Below are positions 1 through 4,759 of a DNA stretch of 7,047 nt, in pieces. The stretch covers positions 1-7,047 of the forward strand of contig JBKOWU010000176.1 of NCBI GenBank assembly GCA_046724555.1, in the 5' to 3' direction. Under the pieces are notes generated by a model. That model worked only from the letters and a program-made list of their open reading frames with translations, was not told where the DNA came from and did no database searches. The translations under genes were made by a program, and so were the position numbers. The stretch is from JAFAQB01 sp046724555 (GTDB lineage: Archaea > Thermoproteota > Nitrososphaeria > Nitrososphaerales > Nitrososphaeraceae). Positions within the stretch are counted from its first letter, which is position 1; each line of letters begins with the position of its first letter.

Positions 1-264
1 ACGATATTCTACTCTAGGTGGAATCTCTGGATAAATTTTCTTAGATACTAGACTCTCTCGTTCTAGTTCTAATAGCCTATCGGCTAATACAGTACTGCTA
101 ATGCCTGTCAGCAGTCGCTTCAACTCATTGAAGCGTATAACTCCTTTCGTACTTAGATTCTTTAATATCAACAGAGACCATCTTCTTCCAAGTATCTCCC
201 AAATATTTGCTACTTCGCATTTTTCACCTTCTGTGTCTGCCTCGTTCACAATTTTGTCATTCAT
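1..264 (-). CDS. HxlR-family winged-helix transcriptional regulator (3' end outside window)
   Basis: The 88 visible residues match the HxlR family of small DNA-binding regulators. A conserved N-terminal Cys (residue 16) is followed by the recognition core, with WEILGRRWSLLILKNL at 22-37, RFNELKR at 44-50, GISSTVLADRLLELE at 55-69 and the wing ending YPEIPPRVEY at 78-87. The family is usually 100-130 residues, so about 20-35 C-terminal residues lie beyond the left edge. The start is ATG at 264-262: a TAA lies in frame 11 codons upstream and no other start codon falls between. HxlR proteins act as dimers in the cytoplasm. Several bacterial members (YodB, HypR) sense thiol stress through the N-terminal Cys, and Cys16 is at a similar place, but its role here is inferred. 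The target genes cannot be told from the window. No gene lies close upstream, so it is probably transcribed alone. Confidence 0.93.
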   Translation of the reverse strand, partial: MNDKIVNEADTEGEKCEVANIWEILGRRWSLLILKNLSTKGVIRFNELKRLLTGISSTVLADRLLELERESLVSKKIYPEIPPRVEYR

Positions 265-690
265 TAACTGTAATTTTTTGATGCTAAGTATTATTTAACT
301 ACTACGTAGATATATGAAACCGACTTTGATGATAATTATTTACTGACGGCAATCTTCTAATATTGTATACAACATAGGTTTAATGTAATGATATATTTGC
401 AATTGCTAAATATTGTAATTTTTACGTCCTGTATAATTATATCCAAGTTTTAACAACAAAAAGAATAAAGTATATCTTACACCCCTTTGCATCTGATATC
501 CTCATTGGACAGCCAGTCAAGAAGAGAAGGGACAGATATAAAAAGCTCAATATTAGAATTAAATTTACATATGTGCATATAGTGAACTGTATTACTTAAT
601 TATAGAATCATCGATTTTTCACCGTTAGCCCTCTGATCTTTGTTTTATTATTAAGAACTTATTTTGCAGTTGAGTTATTTCAAAACTCAT
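265..690. other. Intergenic region, 426 bases
   Basis: No convincing gene is present between the two minus-strand genes. Beyond the HxlR promoter it holds a perfect 10-base palindrome TTGTATACAA at 363-372 and a hairpin TGAGTT-7-AACTCA at 671-689. The hairpin lies just past the stop codon of the 85-residue gene and could mark its transcript end. A weak copy of the dispersed repeat core ATTATTAAGAA is at 647-657. A 33-codon minus-strand ORF at 477-578 is considered and rejected elsewhere in this answer. Confidence 0.5.
288..320 (-). promoter_or_regulatory. Candidate promoter of the HxlR gene, with palindromes
   Basis: Read on the minus strand, a TATA-like stretch (CATATATC, about 309-316) lies about 50 bases before the start codon, placing transcription start near 285-290. 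The 8-base palindrome CTACGTAG (302-309) abuts it, and a GTA-N9-TAC half-site pair (288-302) overlaps the expected start site. HxlR-type regulators often repress themselves through short palindromes at the promoter, so this may be an autoregulatory operator. This is inference from position and symmetry only. Confidence 0.3.
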
Positions 691-948
691 TCATAGATGC
701 TGTACCAAAGATATTAAATGTTCAATATACATTTTGTAACCTAATGCATGTATTAGGTCTCCATCAATTATTAATAATTCCATTTTATCGATGACTTGTT
801 TTAAAAGATCTGAGTGAATCAATCGATTTTGTTCTCTTAACCTATCCAGATTGCTATTTACTTCAGCTTGTAGTTCTGGACTTTCTAATTTTTGCTTTAC
901 ATTTTCGAACCGCACTAATTGTTCACTTATCGGGTTACCGCTGGCCAT
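691..948 (-). CDS. Hypothetical 85-residue helical protein
   Basis: I do not recognise a family. The protein has no signal peptide and no membrane segment, and it is charged and almost wholly helix-compatible. A first amphipathic stretch at residues 8-45 (rich in E, Q, N, R and regularly spaced L) could form a coiled coil. A second runs at 46-85 and includes a hydrophobic patch MELLIIDGDLIHALGY at 56-71. The start is ATG at 948-946. An AT-rich TATA-like block at 971-980 centres about 27 bases upstream, which fits a leaderless archaeal transcript and supports this start. A small stem-loop follows the stop codon. The neighbours are unrelated by function, so context gives no role. It is probably a cytoplasmic protein, perhaps lineage-specific. 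I am fairly confident it is translated, but its function is unknown. Confidence 0.6.
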   Translation of the reverse strand: MASGNPISEQLVRFENVKQKLESPELQAEVNSNLDRLREQNRLIHSDLLKQVIDKMELLIIDGDLIHALGYKMYIEHLISLVQHL

Positions 949-970
949 GAGTGTTAAAGGTCTGTGTTGA

Positions 971-980
971 TTAAATTATT
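971..980 (-). promoter_or_regulatory. TATA-like box before the 85-residue gene
   Basis: On the minus strand this reads AATAATTTAA, 24-33 bases before the ATG at 948, as expected for a leaderless archaeal mRNA. It overlaps the core of a dispersed repeat copy (975-1016). The arms AGGAT (982-986) and ATCCT (993-997) form a short inverted repeat just upstream, near where the BRE or a regulator would bind. Assigned from spacing and composition only. Confidence 0.35.
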
Positions 981-1016
981 AAGGATTATGATATCCTGAT
1001 TTAGAGTATATTCTAG
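975..1016. repeat. Dispersed intergenic repeat, diverged and internally deleted copy
   Basis: ATTATTAAGGATTA (975-988) is followed by ATATCCTGATTTAGAG and then ATTCTAG (1010-1016). This follows the order of the copy at 3535-3579 but lacks about five internal bases and carries a two-base insertion before ATCC. It overlaps the putative promoter of the 85-residue gene. Confidence 0.4.
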
Positions 1017-1165
1017 ACTTTGATAAATGATATGGCAGATCCTTGATTGATTTTAACAATTTTTTATAATTACAATTTTGGGATATAAGGCGGTAAAATA
1101 TAAGCTTCTTTAAAGGGGCATAAAGCTACATTTAGAGTACTTTATAAACCCATAAAAAATAAAAA

Positions 1166-1183
1166 TTTGAATTTGAATTTGAA
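1166..1183. repeat. Short tandem repeat (TTTGAA)x3
   Basis: Three perfect head-to-tail copies of TTTGAA are followed by a partial fourth (TTGAAG). The repeat lies in non-coding AT-rich sequence. It is most likely a simple slippage repeat. Confidence 0.8.
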
Positions 1184-1222
1184 TTGAAGTCAAGCTGAAT
1201 TTTTAATTAATGATAAATGTGT

Positions 1223-1327
1223 TTAAACTTCAATTATTGCTTGTTTGTTCATTTCCTTTATAGCCAAAATCACGCCTAAGCCCGTGGCTGATAACCAAAA
1301 TATCATATAAAATATTGGTAATATCAT
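1223..1327 (-). CDS. Possible 34-residue single-span membrane miniprotein
   Basis: The ORF encodes about 20 hydrophobic residues, beginning MILPIFYMIFWLSATGLGVI, followed by a charged tail with KEMNKQ at about 24-29. This is the pattern of a small single-pass membrane protein with a short soluble C-terminus. The start is ATG at 1327-1325, and an in-frame TGA lies six codons upstream. A TATA-like GATATAG (about 1354-1362, minus strand) sits about 30 bases before the ATG, as for a leaderless transcript. No family is recognised. Hydrophobic ORFs of this size also arise by chance in AT-rich DNA, so it is a candidate rather than a firm gene. If real, it could be a regulator or small subunit of a membrane complex, but nothing nearby indicates a partner. 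Confidence 0.33.
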   Translation of the reverse strand: MILPIFYMIFWLSATGLGVILAIKEMNKQAIIEV

Positions 1328-1384
1328 TTGAATTCTAGGTTCTCAGCTACCTATCTATATCATCATCTTTGCATCTTTGCTTTC

Positions 1385-1429
1385 ATTGTTAATTACTAAA
1401 TCCTGTAGTCATCCTTGAACCCATTCTAA
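1385..1429. repeat. Dispersed intergenic repeat, right-half copy
   Basis: ATCCTGTA (1400-1407), a six-base spacer and CTTGAACCCATTCTAA (1414-1429) match 3550-3579 with the same spacing. The left part (1385-1403) matches the repeat core at about 15 of 19 positions. The copy ends 58 bases upstream of the possible miniprotein start. Confidence 0.45.
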
Positions 1430-1526
1430 CACATGTATTTATTTCAGTCATTAACCTACTTTATCTTTGGTATGAGATTCATGTATGCTACTATTTCTAC
1501 ATTCATTTATCTTTCTATTCGCTCTA

Positions 1527-1943
1527 TTATGAAGATATTTGTATTTCTAATTGTTTTTGAACTATACTGCTTAATTGATGTAAAGATATTGGCTTTTGAA
1601 TAAAACCCTCTACCTTAGCTCCTTCTAAACCTGTTGATATTTCCGTACTATTAATTTCAAAGGCTGACATAAGCAAAACCTTGATTGCAGGGCTTACTTC
1701 TCTTACTTTTCTTATAAATTCAAATCCATTCATAGCCGGCATCCTGATGTCAGAAATAACTAAGGCGTAATCTTTGCAATTAATCCGGAAATGCTCTAAT
1801 GCCAAGTTGGGATCTGTAAAGCCAAATACATTCAAACCAACTCTTTGAAGATATAATTTGATAGTATTGACTATATCAAAGTCATCATCAACTACTTGTA
1901 TCATCATTTCATTTGTAGCTTTTTTATTATCATCAAACTGCAT
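1527..1943 (-). CDS. Receiver-only response regulator (CheY-like)
   Basis: The 138-residue protein is a single phosphoacceptor receiver (REC) domain with no output domain. The visible signature residues are the acidic pair Asp19-Asp20 in QVVDDDFDIV, the phosphorylated Asp65 in VISDIRMPAMNGFEF, the switch Ser93 in LLMSAFE, and Lys117 followed by Pro118 in FIQKPISL. All catalytic positions are intact, so it should accept a phosphoryl group from a histidine kinase and signal by protein contact. No kinase lies in the window. The first 12 residues precede the usual REC start, so translation could instead begin at Met13 or Met14 (1907 or 1904). The first ATG is kept because it is in frame and the extension is short and hydrophilic. 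It is divergent from the ribbon-helix-helix gene at 2140, so the two may be co-regulated. Such stand-alone receivers are common in soil Nitrososphaeria. Confidence 0.95.
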   Translation of the reverse strand: MQFDDNKKATNEMMIQVVDDDFDIVNTIKLYLQRVGLNVFGFTDPNLALEHFRINCKDYALVISDIRMPAMNGFEFIRKVREVSPAIKVLLMSAFEINSTEISTGLEGAKVEGFIQKPISLHQLSSIVQKQLEIQISS

Positions 1944-1999
1944 TATATGCTACCTATATCCTAAAGCCATGACATGCTTCTTATGTATGATGAATCTAA

Positions 2000-2098
2000 T
2001 GCATGCAAAGATTCCAGTTGCATAACAAACTATGCATAAATCTATCTGACTTACTTTGCAATAATATGCATATAATGCAATCAAATGATTGCAATGCA
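2000..2098. promoter_or_regulatory. TGCA-rich divergent control region
   Basis: Between the divergent receiver and ribbon-helix-helix genes the tetranucleotide TGCA occurs nine times in 99 bases (starts at 2000, 2004, 2019, 2033, 2057, 2067, 2076, 2090 and 2095). Random sequence would give about one or none. Some lie inside longer palindromes (ATATGCATAT at 2064-2073). Three spacings are 14-15 bases (2004-2019, 2019-2033 and 2076-2090). This looks like an array of binding sites for a symmetric DNA-binding protein, perhaps the ribbon-helix-helix product itself. The motif count is observed; the binding role is inferred. Confidence 0.5.
2076..2093. promoter_or_regulatory. Perfect inverted repeat, likely operator (8+2+8)
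   Basis: TGCAATCA, a two-base AA spacer, then TGATTGCA form a perfect dyad. It ends 46 bases before the ATG at 2140, just upstream of the likely TATA/BRE region. Arms of this size and spacing suit a dimeric DNA-binding protein. Autoregulation by the ribbon-helix-helix protein is the simplest guess. The receiver protein itself has no DNA-binding domain. Confidence 0.5.
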
Positions 2099-2105
2099 CA
2101 CAAGG

Positions 2106-2113
2106 TTTTTATT
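2106..2113 (+). promoter_or_regulatory. TATA-like box of the ribbon-helix-helix gene
   Basis: TTTTTATT lies 27-34 bases before the ATG at 2140, the spacing expected for a leaderless archaeal transcript. No ribosome-binding motif precedes the ATG. Another AT-rich hexamer (TATAAG, 2131-2136) is too close to the start to serve as the TATA box. Confidence 0.35.
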
Positions 2114-2139
2114 TCAGTTATCAGTTATAGTATAAGCTT

Positions 2140-2709
2140 ATGCAATCTCTACGTAGTGAGAAAAAGCCATCGAGTGGCAGTGTTACTCTTAGGTTTAATA
2201 ACGAGATACTTAATCAATTAAGAAATGAATCTAATCAGAAAAGAATTAGTCTAAACACACTCGCAAGCCAAATATTTCAGTCACATGTAGAATATGACAC
2301 TTATGCCTCAAAGGCTGGTATGATCTCTTTTCCCAAGTCTTTGCTGATTAGACTTATGGAAGGACTTGGCGAACAAGAAGTAGAAGAGTTATCAAAATAC
2401 ATCGCAAAAAATGAAATTAAAGATATGACTCTTTTGCTTACAAAAGAGTATAGTTTATCATCATTTTTAGATACGATTGAATCATGGCTGAGAGTATCTG
2501 GATTTCCATACAGGCGTGATCAGGGCAGCAGAGATAATCGGGTACAAATATTTGTAATACAACATGATATGGGCAAAAGATGGTCTTTATATTTTGAGCG
2601 CCTTTTCAAATACGTTTTTGAGGATATGAAAGTGACAGACTATAGCTTTGATATTACCGACAATTCTGTTGCATTTAAGATCCAAATGGAAGCTAATCAC
2701 CACAATTAG
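2140..2709 (+). CDS. Ribbon-helix-helix DNA-binding protein with uncharacterised C-terminal domain
   Basis: The 189-residue protein opens with a basic tail. Residues 14-50 fit a ribbon-helix-helix (CopG/Arc-like) fold: a beta strand SVTLRF (14-19), helix 1 about 21-34 (NEILNQLRNESNQK), a turn RISLN, and helix 2 about 38-50. Ribbon-helix-helix proteins bind DNA as dimers through the paired strands. Residues 60-189 are a separate module I cannot name. Recognisable points are ISFPKSLLIRLMEGLG (62-77), a helical middle, and a C-terminal alpha/beta segment with IQHDMGKRWSLYFERLF (140-156) followed by strands to the end. As I recall, similar HD-L/M-G-K-W-S segments recur in multiple paralogues in soil Nitrososphaeria, where the module may sense a ligand or mediate oligomerisation (not established). 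The start ATG is supported by TATA spacing. The upstream dyad and TGCA cluster suggest autoregulation. Confidence 0.8.
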   Translation: MQSLRSEKKPSSGSVTLRFNNEILNQLRNESNQKRISLNTLASQIFQSHVEYDTYASKAGMISFPKSLLIRLMEGLGEQEVEELSKYIAKNEIKDMTLLLTKEYSLSSFLDTIESWLRVSGFPYRRDQGSRDNRVQIFVIQHDMGKRWSLYFERLFKYVFEDMKVTDYSFDITDNSVAFKIQMEANHHN

Positions 2710-2753
2710 GCTATCCGCTGCTATCATAACTAGTTGATTCTTATTATAGATAA

Positions 2754-2764
2754 AACTATATATT
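2754..2764 (+). promoter_or_regulatory. TATA-like box upstream of the MEDS-like gene
   Basis: ACTATATATTC is the strongest TATA-like sequence between the ribbon-helix-helix gene and the next reading frame. Transcription would start near 2785-2790. The first ATG after that (2806) opens only a ten-codon frame (ending TAA 2836-2838) that is not in frame with the MEDS-like protein. A second weaker AT-rich block (AATAGTTTTA, 2837-2846) sits about 30 bases before 2873, the most likely ancestral start. Confidence 0.3.
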
Positions 2765-2872
2765 CAATTCTTAATTAATCAGCTTAGGTCATTAAGTTCA
2801 CCCGCATGTCTACAATGCTTATAATGTTAGTTATGTAATAGTTTTACGACGACTAAAACGAGACAAAATCAA

Positions 2873-3445
2873 ATAAAATGCTGTGACGTTAATGAGGCTA
2901 TAGAGCAACTAGACAAAGCTGAATGTGGTGCTCACTACATTATAATTTACCCAGATTTATTTACACTAAGGGAGCTTTATTCTAACTATATACACAACCA
3001 AATTGAAGAGAACAATGGGATTGTTCAAATTAGCCCATTTTATGAAACTGCTAATTCTGTTAGGCAAATCCTTTCTGAAAAATATAATGATGGTGTAAAT
3101 GATATATCCAAACATGAAAAAGAAAAATCACTTGTAATTATCGATTCATTGAAGGAATATTTTGGCAACCCGCACCACATGTATTTTAAAAAGAGTTTAG
3201 CTAATTATGCTAGGCAAATAGGAAAGAATTGTCTTTCAGTTCTAGCAGACATGGGGGCATACCCCTATAAATCCAAGTCAAACGACCTTGTTGATTATGA
3301 ATCATCTTTGCCAACACAATATAATATGCCTTTGAAAGGCTTTTGCTTGTACCATCAAAAAGATTTTGATAAATTCTCACATGAGCAACAACAAAAGTTA
3401 ATTGAACATCATGGCAAGGCAATAGAAATAGTAGAATCAAAATAA
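2873..3445 (+). CDS. MEDS-like sensory protein lacking a recognisable start codon
   Basis: The frame is open from 2831 to the stop at 3443-3445 and reads like one intact domain of about 190 residues. Numbering from 2873, it has DVNEAIEQLDKAECGAHYII (5-24), then YPDLFTLRELYSNYI and FYETANSVRQILSEKY, then FKKSLANYARQIGKN and VLADMGAYPY, and finally GFCLYHQKDFDKF (156-168) and IEHHGKAI (177-184). This order resembles the MEDS sensory domain (PF14417), found alone or attached to signalling proteins and thought to bind small ligands. No ATG or GTG occurs in this frame. The only conventional alternative start is TTG at 3149, which would discard half the domain. The codon at 2873 is ATA, directly before the conserved part, so one base change from ATG could have removed the start. 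It may be a young pseudogene, a gene using a rare start, or a sequence error. Confidence 0.65.
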   Translation: MKCCDVNEAIEQLDKAECGAHYIIIYPDLFTLRELYSNYIHNQIEENNGIVQISPFYETANSVRQILSEKYNDGVNDISKHEKEKSLVIIDSLKEYFGNPHHMYFKKSLANYARQIGKNCLSVLADMGAYPYKSKSNDLVDYESSLPTQYNMPLKGFCLYHQKDFDKFSHEQQQKLIEHHGKAIEIVESK

Positions 3446-3615
3446 AATGAGAAACTACTATAAAGCAATTTTTGGACTATCTATATGTGTGTCTGTCAAT
3501 CTGTTAGTTGTTATATAGGCCAATCTCTTGTTACATTATTAAGAATTATATCCTGTATTTGGGCTTGAGCCCATTCTAAGTATAAGTAGTAGAGGTTCTG
3601 CGCTATTTACAGTCC
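3446..3615. other. Intergenic region with a long dispersed-repeat copy
   Basis: This region lies between the 3' ends of the convergent MEDS-like gene and the decayed secreted-protein gene. A T5 run (3466-3470), about 20 bases past the MEDS stop, could serve as an archaeal terminator. Most of the rest is the best copy of the dispersed repeat (3518-3579). No coding signal is seen. Confidence 0.4.
3518..3579. repeat. Dispersed intergenic repeat, longest copy
   Basis: The left part (3518-3553, GGCCAATC through TATCC) matches 4393-4428 at 32 of 36 positions. The core ATTATTAAGAATTA (3535-3548) also occurs, with one change, at 975-988. The right part matches 1400-1429: ATCCTGTA, then exactly six bases, then CTTGAGCCCATTCTAA (one mismatch in 16). 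This copy therefore joins both halves seen separately elsewhere. GGGCTTGAGCCC (3561-3572) can fold into a small hairpin. No coding content. Confidence 0.65.
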
Positions 3616-4190
3616 TTATGGAAGTTTCTGTATACTCTCCACAGGATGAATTTCATTCCATTGGGGATGGTCTGGTGTTGGATATTCTACATCCTGAACT
3701 CATTTACCGGTAACACGAATAAGAGGAGGAATCTGTACTTTTGGCGTTACGTTGTCGCAAAAATGCCCCTGAAAATTATTATATTTATTATAATTTGGTT
3801 TATCCCAGCAGATGATTTCCAACACCAATACTTTCTTGTTATATCTGTCGACATTGTGTTGGTCTAAAAGATCAAAATTGTCCTTGGCATTGTAGGGTGT
3901 TACATTGAAATGTAAATCTCCATCATTTTCAGAATCCTGAGGAGGGCCTGTTATATTTCCTTCAAAAACAACACTAGCAGGTGTAAGTTCTTTAAGCCTG
4001 CTAAAGGTCTGCGTGAAGCTCCAATGGCTTTTGCCTGCTCCATAAGTGTGCTCCCATAGAAAATTCATGCTTGGGCAGCTCCCTGTTTTTATAGCATATG
4101 CCTTTTGGGGAGCTAGATTAAAAGAAACAACCCAATCAACCCAATTATAATAACAATAGCAAGTGTGATGACAGCAGTTTATATTTTCAT
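3616..4190 (-). pseudogene. Decayed secreted-protein gene (hypothetical OB-like family) with three lesions
   Basis: Read on the minus strand, ATG at 4190 begins MKI, then a TAA stop (4181-4179), then TAVITLAIVIIIGLIGLFLL, a signal or membrane segment that runs to a TAG at 4115-4113. The adjacent frame carries on with LAPQKAYAIKTGSC and the body FLWEHTYGAGKSHW, RLKELTPASVVFEGNITGPP, DGDLHFNV, VLVLEIICWDKPN and PPLIRVTGK, down to TGA at 3702-3700. The same frame then continues with EYPTPDHPQWNEIHPVESI to a second stop at 3618-3616. Adding one base in the T4 run (4123-4120) joins signal and body, and reading TGA as Trp joins body and tail. Restored, it is about 190 residues with an AYA-type signal cleavage site. 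As I recall, short secreted proteins with WEH.Y, RL.EL, DGD.H, VTG and WNEIHPV occur in soil Nitrososphaeria and bacteria; function unknown. The 122-codon ORF starting at 4068 is only the middle fragment. Confidence 0.7.
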
Positions 4191-4392
4191 CTACTATCTA
4201 TCTCTATCTTTCGATGCTTTCCTCAGAATCATCTATATGTATTGATTATGCAACGAAAAACTGACCATGTTATTCAGAAATCGTGTGGTCTTCTTCTTAT
4301 GCAAAAAAGGTTCAGCTCCGTGTGTGTATGTGCAATACCTTCAGCTACATACTTGCCAATAATAGATTTCATCCATCTATCTGCCGTAGACC

Positions 4393-4428
4393 GGCCAATC
4401 CGTCGTTACATTATTAAGAATTAAATCC
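4393..4428. repeat. Dispersed intergenic repeat, left-half copy
   Basis: GGCCAATC, four variable bases, then GTTACATTATTAAGAATTA and AATCC match 3518-3553 at 32 of 36 positions. Similarity stops after ATCC, so this copy lacks the right half (TTGA.CCCATTCTAA). Confidence 0.6.
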
Positions 4429-4556
4429 AAAAGTGATCACCATTATATATAACGAATACTGACAAATATCCAAGATTTGTTAAATATTATGAGTTTACCA
4501 ACTATTACGTCAACCATCATTTCTATTCTTAACCTAAGTTCTTTTTGTTATACCCA

Positions 4557-4615
4557 CTCGTACCGCCCATATCTGTCTACTTGCAGCCACAGATACATGA
4601 AACGGGCAATACGAG
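4557..4615. ncRNA. Candidate structured RNA or DNA hairpin (17 paired bases, internal loops)
   Basis: CTCGTA (4557-4562) pairs with TACGAG (4610-4615). A CC/AA mismatch follows, then GCCC (4565-4568) pairs with GGGC (4604-4607). An asymmetric 1x8 internal loop (A4569 against CATGAAAC 4596-4603) follows, then TATCTGT (4570-4576) pairs with ACAGATA (4589-4595), closing a 12-base loop. The pairing is seen directly. Whether it is transcribed, and from which strand, is unknown. The local G+C is above that of the flanks, as for small RNAs in AT-rich genomes. No match to SRP RNA, RNase P RNA, 5S rRNA or tRNA was recognised. Confidence 0.3.
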
Positions 4616-4759
4616 ATAGATTCGATTGCGGGCAGCATATATAGATATGATATGATTCGATGGGTTATTAATTTAGATGACCATGTTAAGCCAGATTTTT
4701 AATATATTCAATACATATTCCTGATATCTGCATCATAAAGACTTAGAATGATCTATTGA

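Larger units (their letters stand above)
949..1526. other. Long, mostly non-coding interval
   Basis: This 578-base interval separates the 85-residue gene from the receiver gene, both on the minus strand. It contains two diverged copies of a dispersed repeat (975-1016 and 1385-1429), a hexamer tandem repeat (1166-1183) and one plausible miniprotein (1223-1327, minus), each listed separately. The stretch 1020-1165 is very AT-rich with no coding signal. The stretch 1430-1526, just 3' of the receiver gene, holds nothing I can name. Confidence 0.5.
4191..4759. other. Long non-coding interval, 569 bases
   Basis: This interval separates the decayed secreted-protein gene from the 3' end of the UDG gene. 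It holds a TATC-rich run (4191-4213), the left-half dispersed repeat (4393-4428) and a long imperfect stem-loop (4557-4615). The open frames here (4242-4424 and 4489-4644, plus) have no recognisable domain, promoter or hydrophobic pattern and are not called. The segment 4550-4640 is visibly richer in G and C than its surroundings. Confidence 0.5.

Noticed and set aside
101..298. 65-codon plus-strand ORF over the HxlR gene
   Set aside because: Shadow of the minus-strand regulator, whose motifs are unmistakable.
477..578. 33-residue minus-strand ORF ending SLLDWLSNEDIRCKGV
   Set aside because: It could be a miniprotein with an AT-rich box near 594-606, but it has no family, no hydrophobic pattern and too little length to separate from chance.
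2003..2221. 72-codon plus-strand ORF across the divergent promoter region
   Set aside because: It runs through the TGCA-rich control region and out of frame into the ribbon-helix-helix gene; composition is not protein-like.
3210..3440. 76-codon minus-strand ORF opposite the MEDS-like gene
   Set aside because: The plus strand carries the recognisable domain over the same bases.
3700..3702. In-frame TGA as a recoded selenocysteine codon
   Set aside because: No selenocysteine-insertion structure or machinery is visible, and two other lesions in the same gene make simple decay more likely; Trp fits the position better.
3646..3867. 73-codon plus-strand hydrophobic ORF
   Set aside because: It is antisense to the body and tail of the decayed secreted-protein gene; its hydrophobicity reflects the complementary Asn/Asp/Lys-rich codons.
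4212..4232. Minus-strand CTGAGGAAAGC resembling the RNase P RNA CR-I motif
   Set aside because: The GAGGAAAGTCC core is not complete and no matching downstream conserved regions were found.
4305..4330. GGTTCAG...CC stretch resembling a tRNA T-arm
   Set aside because: No acceptor, D-arm or anticodon stem can be paired around it.
4242..4424. 60-codon plus-strand ORF starting at TTG
   Set aside because: No domain, promoter or start support, and its end runs into the dispersed repeat.
4489..4644. 51-residue plus-strand ORF
   Set aside because: It overlaps the stem-loop at 4557-4615, is Cys/His/Arg-rich without pattern, and has no promoter at useful spacing.
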